Below are positions 1 through 8,435 of a DNA stretch of 64,000 nucleotides, in pieces; the stretch's first letter is position 1, and each line of letters begins with the position of its first letter. The notes beneath the pieces are model-generated. The model was given only the letters and a program-made list of their open reading frames with translations. It was not told the origin of the DNA and did not search any database. The DNA is taken from contig CAWCDJ010000002.1 in the NCBI GenBank assembly GCA_963794265.1, positions 1 to 64,000 of the forward strand. The letters run 5' to 3'. The translations under genes were made by a program, and so were the position numbers. Origin of the DNA: CAWCDJ01 sp963794265 (GTDB lineage Bacteria > Acidobacteriota > Terriglobia > Bryobacterales > Bryobacteraceae).

Positions 1-60
1 GCGCCAGATCTTTGTCCCACCCATTGTTCCCCTGGACGGCGCGCCATTAGAGACGAAGGT

Positions 61-198
61 ATGGAGCACGGCGAGGCACCCACGGTCGACGGCGCGGTCA
101 ACGACATTTCGGAACTGCTGGCCAGGGCATACCTGCGATATTCGCGGGTCCGGCTGACGGAGGGAACGACAGGCCCTCCGGTCAACAGAATGCCCTGA
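61..198 (+). CDS. Small hypothetical ORF, possible mobile-element remnant
   Basis: A 45-residue frame begins with MEHGEAP and contains the helix-like stretch ISELLARAYLRYSRVRL. The same frame stays open back to the window edge, so the start is uncertain and this may be the end of a longer gene. No family is recognised with confidence. Short proteins of this shape occur beside integrases and transposases, which agrees with the surrounding island, but that is inference. It may equally be non-coding. Confidence 0.25.
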   Translation: MEHGEAPTVDGAVNDISELLARAYLRYSRVRLTEGTTGPPVNRMP

Positions 199-273
199 TA
201 ACACGGCGGAACCGAGCCTGCATGGGATGACGTTGACGGGCCAAAGAGGCCACAGAAAGGGGTCACCCCAGGA

Positions 274-585
274 ATGAGTAGTGATCCGATTCTGCCGAAG
301 CTTGCGGATCTTCCGAGATTGACCGCTGCTACAGGCAACTCGATCCAGAGTATTTCGCCTGGCTGAAGCTCCGAATGCACGCGAAGGCGGCGGCCGATGC
401 GGGCCGCATCCCGGCGCAGTCCTTCGACGAGGCCCGGCAACGGTTCAACACGATACAGGCCGCGGCGGTGGCGATGTTCGGCGAAGCGGCGCTCCTCCAG
501 GCGGTCCGTGCCGTCGACCTCGACGCTTACCGCCCGCCACTGCCGGGCGAACACGAGCCATCAAAGCGGAAGCACCGGTCAACAC
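274..585 (+). pseudogene. Frameshifted small island protein
   Basis: An ATG at 274 opens MSSDPILPKLADLP. About 40 bases on, the coding signal continues in another frame as EIDRCYRQLDPEYFAWLKLRM and then a helical stretch containing AKAAADAGRIPAQSFDEARQ. A single base lost near 317 would join the two parts into one protein of about 100 residues. The stretch after about 585 loses protein-like character. The gene is therefore read as a decayed copy of a small helical hypothetical protein. Function is unknown. Its 3' end overlaps a converging reading frame on the other strand. Confidence 0.4.
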
Positions 586-856
586 CCATCCAAATCAGCA
601 AACGGAACGTCTTGTGCGCGCCCGCCAGTTGGTCGATTCCATCCGGGACGAAGCCCTTGCACTCGGGTGCCCGAACCCCAGATAGATTCGGCAGTTGCGG
701 CCGGCCGCACAGGCACACCAACAGAGACATGTTGTGGGCAGAGGCGGCGGCCAGATGCAACTTCTGCCAGACTTCGTACCGGCCGAACCCTGCCTTGAGA
801 AACCAGGCGCCCTGGCAGGCCGGACAGACCCGGCAGACCCGAAGGCGCCCTTCCAT
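527..856 (-). CDS. Hypothetical protein with CxxC motifs
   Basis: The 109-residue product starts MEGRLRVCRVCPACQGAW and continues FGRYEVWQKLHLAAA, then SLLVCLCGRPQLPNLSGVR. The paired CxxC near residue 8 and the later CLC suggest metal binding. The middle (about residues 20-75) reads like a real globular protein, whereas the last 25 residues run into the converging broken gene and may be read-through. I do not recognise a named domain. It is more convincing than the plus-strand frame over the same bases because of its ordered cysteines and amphipathic segments. It may be part of the degraded mobile cargo. Confidence 0.4.
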   Translation of the reverse strand: MEGRLRVCRVCPACQGAWFLKAGFGRYEVWQKLHLAAASAHNMSLLVCLCGRPQLPNLSGVRAPECKGFVPDGIDQLAGAHKTFRLLIWMGVDRCFRFDGSCSPGSGGR

Positions 857-899
857 GGCGCCGCCCCGCGGCTTTTTTCTCTCGCGTCAAACAACGTAG

Positions 900-2222
900 A
901 TTCCAGGGTTATGGAGCATAAGGCCTGAATAAATAGAGTAACGCGGAGGGAGGCAGAGCAGAAATCCGCGAATCCCTACGGTAGAACGCAAGCAAATCAG
1001 CGGATCGGCAGAGGCGCCCGGGGCCGGCCGTACAGAACCAGCCCGGGAGGCGGGCCCAATAGAAATAAACTCCCCCGGGCCGGCCAAAACATGCGTCTTC
1101 AGCGGAATTCCCCAGGTAGACAGCCGGATTTTGAGGCTTACCACGGCCATGACTAGCTGTGCCGCCGGCAATCTCGTCCGGCGCGGGCGGCCGGACAGAA
1201 ACAACACTCCAGAAACTACACTCCATTCCGACCAAGCCAGTTCCAATCCCGCAGCCGGAAAACACTAATCCGCACGACAGAACTCGAGCAAATCAGCGGA
1301 TCGACCGTACATGCCAAGCCCAGCGCGGCGGCCGGACCAAAATAGTCCCGTTCCGGCCTCAAAAAACCAGTCTTCCCCGGAATTCCCCAAAGAAAACGTC
1401 TGAGCCATCAATAGCGGTCGGCGAGTCCGTTCCCAAGGCGGTTCCGGCCGCCTCAGGTTCCCAAGTTCCCAAACTCCCAAACCGCATTCCTCACGGTCAA
1501 ATTCGACTTGGCGCACGGATGCCAGACAGCCGGCGGCATCCAATTGCAGAAGTCCGGGACCTGAAGCGGCCGCGGCAGAACAAACTTCCCCCGTTCCGGT
1601 CTAACCCGTCTTCTACAAAACAGCACCCCGAAGATCCCAAGCAAACAGCCAGACCTTAGGCCTTAGCATGCCGTGGTCGGCAGTTGCACACCCGCCCAAG
1701 ATACCGGACCGCTCATCCCCACGCTTCAAACTGCATTCTGCACGGTCAAAGTTGAGTTCATGCGCGTTTCCTCCGTCGCCGATGCCAGGGGGCGCCAAAG
1801 AGCGCACCGCAACACAACGCCTCCGTTCCGGCTCTTAGAAAAATACCCAACTCCATTCACCCGGAAAATGGAATCTGCACGGTCAAATTCGAGTAGAAAG
1901 CCTTCCGGGCAGGAGAAATCTCGTTGTCTTCCCCCCAACGCCGCCGAGGGAAACAATCCCTCCATTCCGGCTGGCCCCTCGATAACAGCGTTCTCCCCCA
2001 AAAAATCCCCAGATAAAAGCCAGACCTTAGGCCTATACAGGCCGTGGTCGGCGTGCCCAAAAAATATTCTCGAAGGACCCCCTATGGGCATACTTTCGAG
2101 ACACTTTTTCTCTCGTGACTCATAGTGCCACTTCACCGCTCCTAATCGCCTTAGGACTTCTGCACCAGTCTGGGCAGGGAGGTTGGCGCGAATACAATAA
2201 TATATTGCTACTTGAGGATTTG
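900..2222. repeat. Gene-free stretch of diverged repeats
   Basis: No credible gene is seen over 1.3 kb. Diverged direct repeats are visible instead. The 16-mer GCAAATCAGCGGATCG is at 992-1007 and 1288-1303, each followed about 100 bases on by GCGGAATTCCCCA or CCGGAATTCCCCA. CACGGTCAAATTCGA-like words recur near 1490, 1739 and 1876. The block AGCCAGACCTTAGGCC then CCGTGGTCGGC is at 1648-1681 and again at 2018-2051. Spacing is irregular (about 140-370 bases). The pattern suggests old tandem duplication followed by drift. Confidence 0.5.
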
Positions 2223-2246
2223 ATCCGCCGGCTTTGGCCGGCGGAT
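2223..2246. repeat. Perfect 10-bp hairpin before the resolvase gene
   Basis: ATCCGCCGGC (2223-2232), loop TTTG, and GCCGGCGGAT (2237-2246) form a perfect inverted repeat. It sits 14 bases before the GTG start of the RuvC-like gene. No T-run follows, so it is not a standard terminator. It could be a mobile palindrome, a translation-modulating hairpin or a protein site. Confidence 0.65.
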
Positions 2247-2260
2247 GACGTCCGATCAAC

Positions 2261-2815
2261 GTGATCGGCCTGGACCTCAGCCTCTCCAGCACTGGCTACC
2301 ACAAGCTCAACCCGGACTGCCCGGACTTCAGCGAAAGCGCCTCCGGAAATATCGCGGCGCCCGAAAAGATGGGCGGGATGGAGCGCATTGATTTCATCCT
2401 GAAGAATATCGCAGAACTCGTTCACGAGCGCGACTTCGTGCTGATCGAGAACAACGCGTTCAATGCGATCGGGAGCGCCCGGAGCAAACTCGCGGAGCTG
2501 AACGGGATCGTGAAGTTTTGGCTGTGGCACCGGAGGATTCCGTATGCGCTGGTGGCGCCGAGCACGTTGAAGAAGTTCATCCTGAGCAAAGGGCAGGGTG
2601 AGAAGTCGTTCATCATCCGGGAAGTTTTTAGGGCGTATGGGCTGGTGGTCACCACGGATGACGAGGCCGACGCCGCGGTGCTCGCGCACATCGGGTTGTG
2701 TTTGATCGGCCGCGAAGAGCCGAAGAACAAAGCCCAGCGAGAAGTCCTGGTGACGCTGACCACCGAGAAAAAAAAGAAGACGAAGAAGCGCCGGCAGCTT
2801 GGGGAAGCTGCCTAA
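2261..2815 (+). CDS. RuvC-like Holliday-junction resolvase
   Basis: The 184-residue protein has the RNase H-fold layout of RuvC-type resolvases. Beta-strand 1 carries the first acidic residue in MIGLDLSLSSTG (D5). The second acid is in FVLIENNAF (E63), and a C-terminal acidic cluster lies in TTDDEADAAV (D133, D134, D137). These would hold two metal ions for cleaving branched DNA. The tail (about 168-180) is strongly basic. The length is close to that of cellular RuvC (about 170), but sequence and setting look more like phage or mobile-element versions. The start is a GTG preceded by a hairpin. It is followed by a tiny ORF and a converging integrase, so a role in recombination of the island is likely but inferred. 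Confidence 0.75.
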   Translation: MIGLDLSLSSTGYHKLNPDCPDFSESASGNIAAPEKMGGMERIDFILKNIAELVHERDFVLIENNAFNAIGSARSKLAELNGIVKFWLWHRRIPYALVAPSTLKKFILSKGQGEKSFIIREVFRAYGLVVTTDDEADAAVLAHIGLCLIGREEPKNKAQREVLVTLTTEKKKKTKKRRQLGEAA

Positions 2816-2839
2816 AAACCTTCAGGGGAAAAGGCACGA

Positions 2840-2914
2840 ATGGAACGCATCATTGAACCGCAGGAGCACTACGGGGCCGTCGTTTGGACCCACAAAGACA
2901 TGCCGGCTCTGTGA
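2840..2914 (+). pseudogene. Tiny ORF, probably a frameshifted CxxC protein
   Basis: An ATG 11 bases after an AGGGGA ribosome site opens 24 codons (MERIIEPQEHYGAVVWTHKD) and then stops. In the next frame the same region continues with CRLCDRLVRNGTGEFGR, giving a CxxC. A one-base slip near 2900 would join both into a protein of about 45 residues. It is probably a degraded small zinc-binding cargo protein. No family is assigned. Confidence 0.3.
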
Positions 2915-2967
2915 TCGGCTGGTCCGGAACGGGACCGGGGAATTTGGGCGGGCCCCGCCGCCCTGAT

Positions 2968-3897
2968 TCAGGCCGTGTTTACCGTCAGCCCGAGATGATC
3001 GCAAAGAGCATCGGTCAGATCCTGGCGGACGCCGAGATAGCGCTCCGTGGTCAGCACCGAAGCGTGGCCCAGCGAGAGTTGGATCTGCTCGAGCGCTGCA
3101 TGTCCGACATGGGCAAGCTTGGCGAATGTTCGACGTAGGTCGTGCGGAGTGATCGGAATGCCGAGATCGACGCCGAAACCCTTCACGAGGTTGAACACGG
3201 ACTGCGGCGAGATGCCCTTCTCCAGAATGCGATCGCTTTTGTTCACCGCTCGCAGGATGGGGCCCGCGGCCACTCCCGAAGCCGCGACCCACGCATCCAC
3301 GACGACTTTGGCCCAGGACGGCATTGGAACGGTGCGCCGGCGGCGCCCTTTTCCGACGAGGTCGGCAATGATCCAGCGGCCATCCCGCTGCTGAATCTGT
3401 TCGAGGTTCAGCTGTACCAGTTCTTTTCTGCGCAGGCCGCAACCGATCAATAGCGCCAGGATCATTCGGTCGCGTTTCCCCTTGTTGGTTGTCAGATCCG
3501 GCAGGGCCAGCAATTCCTCCGTCTGGGCTCTGTTGAGCCAGTGGCCGGTGCGGATGCCGCTGCCGTGGACTCCTTTGACGCGCGCAATGCCGGCTGCCAC
3601 CTCGGGCGCCAACAGCCCGTTATCGGCGGCTTCAGCGGCAAGCCTCCGCACCGCGGTCAGCTTCAGGTTAACGGATGACGGCGCCAGGCCACTCTCTTCC
3701 AGGTGCGCCCGGAATTCCTGGACGACCGCTTTGGTAAAGGACTTGTGGCCGGCAGCCTGGTACCACGCCAGAAACTCGACGAGAGCATGCTGGTAGGCCC
3801 GTTGCGATTCGGGAGATCGGACGGAATGGATCACGAGCGAGAAGATCCGATCGAAGTTCTCAGCAGACACGGGGACGAGATCGTGGGAAGGTGACAT
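2968..3897 (-). CDS. Tyrosine recombinase (phage-type integrase)
   Basis: The 309-residue protein has the N-terminal SAM-like core-binding helices (about 15-105) followed by the catalytic domain. All catalytic residues are visible: R156 in CGLRRKEL, K183 in VGKGRRRR, H252 and R255 in HDLRR, H278 in SLGHAS and nucleophile Y287 in TERYLG. It would cut and rejoin DNA through a 3'-phosphotyrosine link. The frame extends upstream to 4008, but the ATG at 3897 (MSPSHDLVP) fits family length better. It is transcribed toward the RuvC-like gene. It is the only recombinase in the island that looks fully intact, so it is the best candidate for the enzyme that mobilised the island. Confidence 0.9.
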   Translation of the reverse strand: MSPSHDLVPVSAENFDRIFSLVIHSVRSPESQRAYQHALVEFLAWYQAAGHKSFTKAVVQEFRAHLEESGLAPSSVNLKLTAVRRLAAEAADNGLLAPEVAAGIARVKGVHGSGIRTGHWLNRAQTEELLALPDLTTNKGKRDRMILALLIGCGLRRKELVQLNLEQIQQRDGRWIIADLVGKGRRRRTVPMPSWAKVVVDAWVAASGVAAGPILRAVNKSDRILEKGISPQSVFNLVKGFGVDLGIPITPHDLRRTFAKLAHVGHAALEQIQLSLGHASVLTTERYLGVRQDLTDALCDHLGLTVNTA

Positions 3898-4190
3898 AGG
3901 CGCGGATTTCCGAAACTTCCGGGGATGGAGAGCGTTTTGCTTCCCGCACCGTCGCCACCGGCCAGTCGGGAACCCCGTCAGGCCTGCGAGGATGCAGGAC
4001 GATCCCATTCTACACCGTCGTTGCTGGGATTAAGACGGCAGTAAGTACTATTTTTGAGTGCCGGCCGGGCAGGCATAGTCAAAACCACCGAAATTCGGCC
4101 TCTCCGGCCACTTTGGCGGTTTCGGTTGCGTTAGTGGCAATTATCATAACCGAAAACTACTCCCATACTGCCCGAGTGTGCACTAACATC

Positions 4191-4718
4191 ATGGATGGGA
4201 CAAGCCCCATCGCGACACCATCCATGCCTACTAAATCCCAGTGGCTGTTGAGAATCCCCGATATCGTGGAGAGCCTCTCCGGCTTAAATGTGCCCGTCGT
4301 AGACCGTGCGATCTGCGAACAGCTGTTCCGGGTCAAGAGGCGCCGGGCTATTGAACTGATTCAGCAGTTCGGTGGCTACCGAACAGGGAACGCAGTGCTC
4401 GTGGACCGTCTCGAGCTCATACGGCATCTCAATGACCTCGGCGCCGATTCCGAGGTCGCCCGCGAGCGCCGGCGAAAGGAGAAATTGTCTGCGACCTTGG
4501 ACGAAGCAGCGCGACATTCGGCAGCCACTCGGATCATCATTAAAGCCGCCAATCCTCCGACCGCCTCAGAGGCACTTCCGACGGGCGTGAACTTTAGTCC
4601 CGGTCGGCTGACAATCGAGTTCGTTGGGGTTCAGGAGTTGTCGTCCCGCCTATATGGACTGGCTCAAAGTGCGGCTGCGGATTTTGAACGCTTCTCATCT
4701 CTTGCCGAGCGCGGCTGA
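4191..4718 (+). CDS. Hypothetical island protein, possible DNA-binding
   Basis: No named family is recognised. From the ATG at 4191 the product is 175 residues; a second in-frame ATG at 4224 (MPTKSQWLLRIPDIVESL) is an equally good start. The segment around DRAICEQLFRVKRRRAIELIQQFGGYR looks like a helix-turn-helix with a basic second helix, followed by a charged helix ARERRRKEKL. It is divergent from the integrase, separated by about 290 bases. A role as an excision or regulatory factor of the recombinase is a reasonable guess but is not shown by sequence. Confidence 0.55.
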   Translation: MDGTSPIATPSMPTKSQWLLRIPDIVESLSGLNVPVVDRAICEQLFRVKRRRAIELIQQFGGYRTGNAVLVDRLELIRHLNDLGADSEVARERRRKEKLSATLDEAARHSAATRIIIKAANPPTASEALPTGVNFSPGRLTIEFVGVQELSSRLYGLAQSAAADFERFSSLAERG

Positions 4719-4810
4719 AGGGCCGGTAGCTTTACCGCATTCGCCTGGGTGTTCCCTGCTAGCGTAACCTTACCAGCACTTTCGGCGCTCGCGTTACCAC
4801 GCGTCGGTGG

Positions 4811-5206
4811 GTGACACTACAGACGGATACTACGTGTCCAATCGCGGGCGCCATGGCGATGATGCTGGGTTTGATCGGCATCTACGGCGTGATCTCGTAC
4901 ACGGTATCGCAACGGAGGCGCGAAATCGGGATCCGGGTAGCGCTGGGGGCGGAGCCGCGAGCTTTGCGGTGGCTATTCGTGCGGCATGGACTGGCGCTCG
5001 CCGGCGCCGGTACGCTGACTGGGTTGGCCGTCGCGGCCGGGTTGACGCCGCTGATGAAGTCCGTGCTCTTTGGCATCAGTCCGGTCGATCCGCTCACTTA
5101 TACGGCAGTGCCCCTCGTTCTGGTTGCAGCCACGGTATTAGCCAGTTATCTGCCTGCCCGCCGCGCAGCGGCGGTGAATCCGGTCGAGACGCTACGAGCC
5201 GAATAA
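4811..5206 (+). pseudogene. C-terminal fragment of a MacB/FtsX-type permease
   Basis: From about 4853 the frame reads MMLGLIGIYGVISYTVSQRR, then REIGIRVALGAEPRAL, and ends ARRAAAVNPVETLRAE. This is the last FtsX membrane domain of the acidobacterial duplicated permeases; the intact gene at 14722-17217 ends with the same architecture. Only about 115 of roughly 800 residues remain and there is no start signal. It marks where incoming DNA replaced the rest of a chromosomal gene, so the left boundary of a chromosomal scar is near 4.85 kb. Confidence 0.85.
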
Positions 5207-5251
5207 ACTTAGATCCTCGCTATCCCGACCGCCGCCGGGCTCTGTCGGTGT

Positions 5252-5475
5252 TCATCTTACTTCAGATGCGCGCCAGGTCTCGCGGTAGTTCCACGGCATC
5301 CACTCCGCTGGGTGCGCCGACAGCTCCGTCGCGTGGCGTTGTAACTCGATCAGATAGTCGAGCGAGTTGGCGCCGCAATAGCTGGCAAGTGTGGATCAGG
5401 GTCATGAAGAGGTCGCCGACCTGGGCACCGTTCAAGGTCCGATAAAACAGCGCATTCTTTCCTATGCGGCACTGC
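5252..5475 (-). pseudogene. IS66-family transposase C-terminal remnant
   Basis: Read on the minus strand this encodes ALFYRTLNGAQVGDLFMTLI, then HTC, and after a one-base shift CGANSLDYLIELQRHA and EWMPWNYRET before a stop at 5252. This is the signature C-terminus of IS66 transposases (NG-x-VGDLF-x-SLIHTC, then a WMPWNYRET-like end). The rest of the element is missing. It abuts and partly replaces the 5' end of the adjacent recombinase gene. Confidence 0.8.
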
Positions 5476-5483
5476 CCACTTCA

Positions 5484-6314
5484 ATGCCTTTCCACGATAA
5501 TTCAGAACTTGCCCTCCGTTGGGCGATGGAACCCAAACTTGTGCAACGTGCTACATGGGCGCGCCGCCTCGGCATGGTGAGACGATTCGCCTCCTGGCTC
5601 AGCACAATCGACCCCAGAACTGAGGTGCCGCCACGGCGGTTACTCGCGGCCCGCCGACGGCGCAAGAAGCCGCACATCTTCACGGAACAGGAGATCGCAC
5701 GATTAATGGGTGAAGCGGCCAAACTCAGTTCCTCCACCGGATTGCGGGCAACGACCTACGTGACCCTGATCGGACTTCTCAGCGCCACAGGCATCCGCCC
5801 AGGGGAGGCTCTGGCTCTCGACGTAGGTGACGTGGATCTGCAAAACGGTATCCTTGCGATTCGCGAATCAAAGTTCGGGAAGTCCCGCTTCGTTCCAGTC
5901 GAAGACTCGACGCGCACTGCCCTTGCGCGCTATGCAAGACAGCGCGATAAACTCTGTCCGCGACCTACAACGGAGGCGTTTCTCGTCTCCGAACGCGGCA
6001 AACGAGTGCCTGGCGGTGTGGCCCGTCGCACTTTCGCCGGGATGTCCTGTTCCATCGGCCTGCGGGCGCCCACTGGGAGCCGGCGCATCGGTCGTGGGCC
6101 AAGGCTTCAGGATTTTCGTCACAGTTTCGCGACTCGCAGGCTGATCGAATGGTACAGGGCGGGCCTTGACGTGGGGCGCGAACTGCCGAAGCTTTCGACC
6201 TACCTGGGCCATGTCGATGTCGGGCACACCTACTGGTATATCGAGGCGGTTCCGGAACTCCTCCAACTTGCCACCGAACGCCTGGTAGGGAATCAGCCCG
6301 GAGGGGAACGATGA
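5484..6314 (+). pseudogene. Tyrosine recombinase, recombinase-in-trio middle gene, 5'-truncated
   Basis: From about MPFHDNSELALRWAMEP onward the 276 residues match the middle recombinase of three-recombinase (RIT-like) elements: core-binding region to about 95, then the catalytic domain with R in TGIRPGEAL, K in SKFGKSRFV, the box QDFRHSFATRR, LGH and Y in YWYIEAVPEL. About 40 residues are missing at the N-terminus, where IS66 sequence begins. The first histidine of the HxxR box reads as Q, which may reduce activity. The stop overlaps the start of the next recombinase by four bases (ATGA), as in intact trios. The expected first gene of the trio is absent. Confidence 0.75.
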
Positions 6315-7132
6315 GCGTTTCCAGCTTGCAGTCCCTCATTCAGCGTTTCTTCACCGACCGCTTGCTGAAGCAGCAAGGGGCAAGCCAATATACCGTTGCG
6401 GCTTACCGAGATGCCTTTCGGCTACTCCTCCAGTTCGGCCGTAAACGCCTCGGGCGGTCGCCATCCAAACTGCTCATCGAAGATCTCGATGTTCCCTTCC
6501 TGGGGCAGTTTCTCCAACACCTCGAAGTCGACCGTGGCAACTGCACACGGACGCGAAACAACCGCCTGGCTGCAATCCATGCCTTCTTCCAATACGTAGC
6601 GATCAGTGAACCAGCCTGCGCCTTGCAGTGCCAACGCGTCCTTGCTATCCCTTCAAAGCGCTACGAACGCGGTCCCGTGGAGTTTCTAACAGAGGAAGAG
6701 ACTGCCGCCCTTGTCGCAGCTCCTGATCCTTGCACATGGATCGGACGGCGGGATAAGGCGCTCCTGCTCGTCGCCGTTCAAACGGGCCTCCGGAATAGCG
6801 AGATCACGTCCCTTCGCCAACAGGACGTCGAGTTCGGCACAGGTGCGCATGTCCGTTGTCTCGGAAAAGGACGAAAGATGCGATGCACGCCGCTACGCCA
6901 GGACGTTGCCGCGGTTCTCAAGGAATGGTTGTCGCAGCAGGGCGGCGCCGCCTCCGATCCCCTCTTCCCGAGTTCAAGTGGGGGACGCCTCAGCGCCGAT
7001 GCATTCCAGCGGTTGTTATCCAGGGGGCACCGGGTTGCCGAAGAAACAAGGTCAACGGCCGCCAATGCCCGTAAGCGCGGGCGGCGCCAGACGAGCGCTT
7101 GCAGCTTCATCAGACACGCAGCGGTCCTGTAA
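6311..7132 (+). pseudogene. Tyrosine recombinase, recombinase-in-trio third gene, 3'-truncated
   Basis: The protein starts normally (MSVSSLQSLIQRFFTDRLL) and has the N-terminal SAM-like domain and the first half of the catalytic domain, with R in VQTGLRNSEIT and K in LGKGRKMRCTPL. Homology stops near residue 245 (VAEETRS). The HxxR, LGH and tyrosine boxes are gone, replaced by a frame through an IS66 fragment. Without the nucleophile it cannot recombine DNA. The four-base overlap with the preceding gene shows that both derive from one operon. Confidence 0.8.
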
Positions 7133-7203
7133 TGGACGAACTGCACCGCTGGCTGGAGGCGCAGTTCGCCGAGCGCAAGGTGGAACCGAACTCCGGGCTT
7201 CAG
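7082..7203 (+). pseudogene. IS66-family transposase internal fragment
   Basis: One frame reads ERLQLHQTRSGPVMDELHRW, then LEAQFAERKVEPNSGL, which is the IS66 segment just before the conserved block leading to DNN. Homology ends abruptly at about 7200, where sequence related to a GNAT toxin begins. This is a second IS66 scrap, on the opposite strand to the one at 5252-5475, so the recombinase remnants are bracketed by IS66 debris. Confidence 0.65.
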
Positions 7204-7316
7204 GAGGACAAACAGGTGCATTGGGTCGACGGGGAGGGGACAAAAGCGAAATTCTGATAGAAGCTCCGGGCTTTCTCGTCTTTTGCGTGTACCGCGGATG
7301 CGCGAATGCCGGCGGG
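7199..7316 (-). pseudogene. Fragment of a GNAT toxin gene, duplicate of 13701-13820
   Basis: Read on the minus strand: AGIRASAVHAKDEKARSFYQ then NFAFVPSP. The intact toxin at 13668-14180 reads AGIRAFAVHAKDEGARSFYQ then KFDFVPSPSDPMHLFVLLK. The bases are also nearly identical, including the shared word GGAGGACAAACAGGTGCATTGGG in two halves. A one-base loss after VPSP shifts the frame. Only the last third of the gene is present. Confidence 0.75.
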
Positions 7317-7670
7317 CGGCAACAGGAGATCCACGCGGCGCGCGACGGGAAGTTGGATACGGTCCGGAATCAACGGCAGATTCGTCGCCAGCAAGCCGCT
7401 TGATCTACAGATCGCGCCGTCTTGGGCGTGGTTCTGCTGGTGATGGGTCCGTGCAATCCTACATCGCCGCTGGTGCGGAGGCTCAACTTCCGGTTGGCCG
7501 ACCAACTGGACAGAATGCCCGTCGGCAGTTCTGCGAGATGCGCGTTTTACGTCAAATGACGCGGGACGGCCCAGCTTCCGGTTGGGGCGTGATCCGGGAG
7601 CCAATCGGAGACGGGCACTTGTCCGGGACGGCGTTACGTCCAAGTGGCCACAGGGCCACCCCCTTATCGA
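7317..7670. other. No gene recognised
   Basis: No reading frame on either strand gives a recognisable protein. It lies between the toxin fragment and the AbiGi-like gene and probably consists of decayed mobile DNA. Confidence 0.4.
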
Positions 7671-7697
7671 TTGAAAGGCTCTGCAGTAGCTTAGAAT
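7671..7697 (+). promoter_or_regulatory. Candidate promoter of the AbiGi-like gene
   Basis: TTGAAA (7671-7676) and TAGAAT (7692-7697) are good -35 and -10 boxes, although the spacer is only 15 bases. The ATG follows the -10 by 9 bases, so the message would be nearly or fully leaderless. No ribosome-binding site is visible before the start. Confidence 0.4.
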
Positions 7698-7706
7698 GTT
7701 TCTGTA

Positions 7707-8435
7707 ATGCCGCATCAGCGATACGTCTCCAAAGAATTGACGCATTTCGTGGGCAGAGGGCTCGAGACAGACGATGAACGGTACTCACTCCTTATACGAA
7801 TCATGCGCGACGGGCACCTCGGCCGAAACGATGCGGACCACCCGAACGGCGGTGGCTTTACCTTATCAGTTGATGGCGGGAAGGATCCACTAACTAATGA
7901 GATGTACCATCTGCCGATGGTCTGTTTTTGCGACATTCCGCCAGACGATTTCGAGTTACATATGTCGAAGTACAGCCGGTTTGGCATCGCGTTTCGTAAG
8001 AGCTTCCTTATCGGCAAGGGTGCTCGCCCCGTGTTCTACATACCTTTGCCAGAAGCGGACAAACATTCCTCTTATAACCACAACTTTCAGAGCCTCGCAG
8101 ATCTGAACAACATCGGTAGCCAGCTCGTGTTGACTACGGGACCTAACCCAGGAGCGCCGGCTCGCTGCACGGAAGACGTTCGCTCACTTGTGTCAAGGCT
8201 CAATTTCGCCATGAGCCGTCTGACGCTTGATGTCCTGAGCTACATCAAGTTCTTCGATCCTCATACAGCAGACGAAGACCGGGCAAATTTCTATATGGAG
8301 CGAGAGTGGCGCATCCCAGGAACGGTGGACTTCACGACAAACCATGTGTCACGACTTGTCCTGCCAGCGTCGTTCGCGCCTCGTCTTCGGCAGGACGTGG
8401 CGGGATACATTGGCCAGGTTACGTTCGCCGATTGA
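7707..8435 (+). CDS. AbiGi-like abortive-infection protein
   Basis: The 242 residues follow the pattern of the AbiGi family of phage-resistance antitoxin-type proteins. They open with LTHFVGRG (11-18), then MVCFCDIPPDDFELHMSKYS (71-90), RFGIAFRKSFL, GARPVFYIP (105-113) and the late box NFYMEREWR (194-202). In lactococcal AbiG two adjacent genes, abiGi and abiGii, are needed for abortive infection. Here no second gene follows; only about 430 bases without a clear ORF lie downstream. It stands alone between a toxin fragment and an IS21 block, typical of defence cargo. Biochemical activity is unknown. The family call is from remembered motif order and should be checked by profile search. Confidence 0.65.
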   Translation: MPHQRYVSKELTHFVGRGLETDDERYSLLIRIMRDGHLGRNDADHPNGGGFTLSVDGGKDPLTNEMYHLPMVCFCDIPPDDFELHMSKYSRFGIAFRKSFLIGKGARPVFYIPLPEADKHSSYNHNFQSLADLNNIGSQLVLTTGPNPGAPARCTEDVRSLVSRLNFAMSRLTLDVLSYIKFFDPHTADEDRANFYMEREWRIPGTVDFTTNHVSRLVLPASFAPRLRQDVAGYIGQVTFAD

